A stretch of 13,784 nt of DNA, from the NCBI GenBank assembly GCA_016234525.1, contig JACRBK010000058.1, forward strand, positions 1 through 13,784. Direction: 5' to 3'. This document shows positions 12,624 through 13,784 of the stretch, piece by piece. The notes beneath the pieces are model-generated. The model searched no databases, was not told where the DNA came from, and worked only from the letters and a program-made list of their open reading frames with translations. Position 1 is the stretch's first letter; each line of letters opens with the position of its first letter. Both the position numbers and the translations under genes were made by a program. Source of the DNA: Chloroflexota bacterium. Its GTDB lineage: Bacteria > Chloroflexota > Anaerolineae > Aggregatilineales > Aggregatilineaceae.

Positions 12624-13784
12624 TAGTTGGCGTTTATCAGTTGAATATCATCAATCCAGATTGTACCGGCCTGATCTTTTTCCCAATAGCCTACATTGAA
12701 GTAGGCCCAGACGACCCACGCGGGGTCGAATTGACTGGGTCCGGCGTCACCGAACCAATCCGCTTTGACCAGATCGGACCACAATACGGTCACCTGGGTC
12801 CATTCTTCGCCGCTGGTAGATAACAGTTTCTCAAACGGCGCGGCTTCTTCTGCTGCCGGATCAGGGTCAGTAGCCGCCAGGGCAAAAACCATCACCAGAT
12901 CGGGCTGATCCGCTTTCCAATAAAAACGGATGCCATCATAATCTGCCCAGCCAGGATCGGATTGAAAATTCACACCGCACCCGGCGCTGCCCTCGCGTGG
13001 AATGTCGAAGTCCATCCGCAGCGTTTGATCGCTCTCCCGCCCCGGTTGATCCAGCACACAGGCAAACGAGTTTACCGGCTCGTTAGTATATGTCCACCAC
13101 CGATCCTCAGAGAGTGCTGCGATCTCAAAACCAGAGAGCAGATCATTGGCCTGCACTATCGTATCAGTTGTTTGGGTGACAGGTTCAACGGGCGGTATTC
13201 CAGGAGTAAAACTGCGGATCGACTGGTCTACGAAATCCACAAACAGCGGACCGATGGTTTGATTTGCTCGTTCGTTCGGGTGGCTGTCCCATTCATCCGG
13301 GCGAAAGTCGGCGCGCAAGAAGCCCGTTTCATCAGCCAGCAGATTAAAAAAATTGAAAACAACCAGGTTAGAGTGTCCGTCCAGAAATTCAGGCGAGGTC
13401 AAATATTCCGCCCACTGTTGGGCGCGCTCGGCTGCTTCAGGAGTGGTCGAATTGGGAACCAGCGGCGGCAAGGTGAGCGCGATGAACAGTTTGTCAGGAT
13501 GCTGATCGATCACATCGCGGATGCTCAGGAAATAGCGGCGATAGTTCTCAGCCTGTTCTTCGCTTTGAATATCGGCATTCGGAAAGCAACTCTTGAAGAT
13601 GATCACATCGTATTCCAGCATATGGCTGAATGCATTCGACGCCGGAGCGGTGACCGGTTGGTTAAAGGTGGTATACCATCCATCGGGATCGGTGTTGTCG
13701 CCAGGGAAGTCCCAGTTGATTCCCAACGGATTCCCCTGTGGATCGGCCAACCCATCGCCATTGTACCCATGATCCCAAAATTCA
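12623..13784 (-). CDS. SGNH-like hydrolase with C-terminal CBM-like domain (5' end outside window)
   Basis: The frame is open to the right edge, so the 386 residues seen lack the N-terminus, including any signal peptide and the expected nucleophile block. The visible part begins EFWDHGYNGDG, followed by DNTDPDGWYTTF. YDVIIFKSCFPNAD has the look of an SGNH block with a strand and Asn. FIALTLPPLVP is a core strand, and EWDSHPNERAN is the classic Asp-x-His pair of GDSL/SGNH esterases, about 170 residues from the visible start. After a Thr/Pro/Val linker, the last 165 or so residues (GFEIAALSEDRWWTYT to WIDDIQLIN) resemble a galactose-binding-like CBM11-type beta-sandwich. It probably acts on an extracellular glycan, for example by deacetylation, but the substrate is unknown. 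It is the first visible gene of the envelope operon and ends 24 bases before the FtsB-like gene. Confidence 0.75.
   Translation of the reverse strand, partial: EFWDHGYNGDGLADPQGNPLGINWDFPGDNTDPDGWYTTFNQPVTAPASNAFSHMLEYDVIIFKSCFPNADIQSEEQAENYRRYFLSIRDVIDQHPDKLFIALTLPPLVPNSTTPEAAERAQQWAEYLTSPEFLDGHSNLVVFNFFNLLADETGFLRADFRPDEWDSHPNERANQTIGPLFVDFVDQSIRSFTPGIPPVEPVTQTTDTIVQANDLLSGFEIAALSEDRWWTYTNEPVNSFACVLDQPGRESDQTLRMDFDIPREGSAGCGVNFQSDPGWADYDGIRFYWKADQPDLVMVFALAATDPDPAAEEAAPFEKLLSTSGEEWTQVTVLWSDLVKADWFGDAGPSQFDPAWVVWAYFNVGYWEKDQAGTIWIDDIQLINAN

Noticed and set aside
1..13784. CRISPR array, IS element, tRNA, prophage or toxin-antitoxin pair
   Set aside because: No regularly spaced repeats, transposase motifs, terminal inverted repeats, tRNA-like cloverleaf or small paired toxin genes were visible. 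Almost every base is covered by housekeeping or envelope genes.

Overview
The window looks like chromosomal DNA of an uncultured Chloroflexota bacterium, probably Anaerolineae-like. This is inferred from protein style: a YfhO-type membrane protein, a LysM plus YkuD L,D-transpeptidase with a VanW-like N-terminal half, a DivIC/FtsB-like protein with a Pro-rich tail ending in aromatic residues, and an SGNH protein with a C-terminal carbohydrate-binding-like domain. Base composition is moderately GC-rich. No rRNA, tRNA, IS, phage or CRISPR signal is visible, and coding density is very high. I see no clear new defence or mobile system. The more notable points concern gene arrangement and unusual protein variants.

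Region 1 (1-4816, + strand) is a tightly overlapping surface-polysaccharide gene string. It holds the tail of a gene cut by the window edge, a large YfhO-family membrane protein, a membrane-anchored family 2 glycosyltransferase and a polyprenyl-phosphate sugar-1-phosphate transferase of the WbaP/EpsL type. Junctions overlap by 8, 1 and 8 bases, so the four are probably co-transcribed and translationally coupled. They would start a lipid-linked glycan and extend or modify it at the membrane.

Region 2 (4813-9667) is a mosaic of single genes in alternating orientation: a polytopic GT-C-like membrane protein (-), an alkyltransferase-like DNA repair protein with Trp in place of the reactive Cys (+), a cytoplasmic GH31 alpha-glucosidase (-) and signal peptidase I (+). 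The only sizeable non-coding stretch is the 209-base divergent gap 8883-9091.

Region 3 (9664-13784, - strand) reads right to left as a four-gene cell-envelope operon. It holds an SGNH-like hydrolase with a CBM-like domain (cut by the window end), a septum-formation-initiator (FtsB/DivIC-like) protein, a degenerate receiver fused to a DUF309 domain, and the L,D-transpeptidase. With signal peptidase next to it, the theme is export, division and wall cross-linking.

The most striking structural feature is that all three convergent gene pairs overlap by exactly four bases at their stop codons (CTAA, CTAA, TTAA). There is therefore no intergenic room for terminators. A perfect 9-bp inverted repeat just past one of these junctions, inside the opposite gene, is a candidate embedded terminator.
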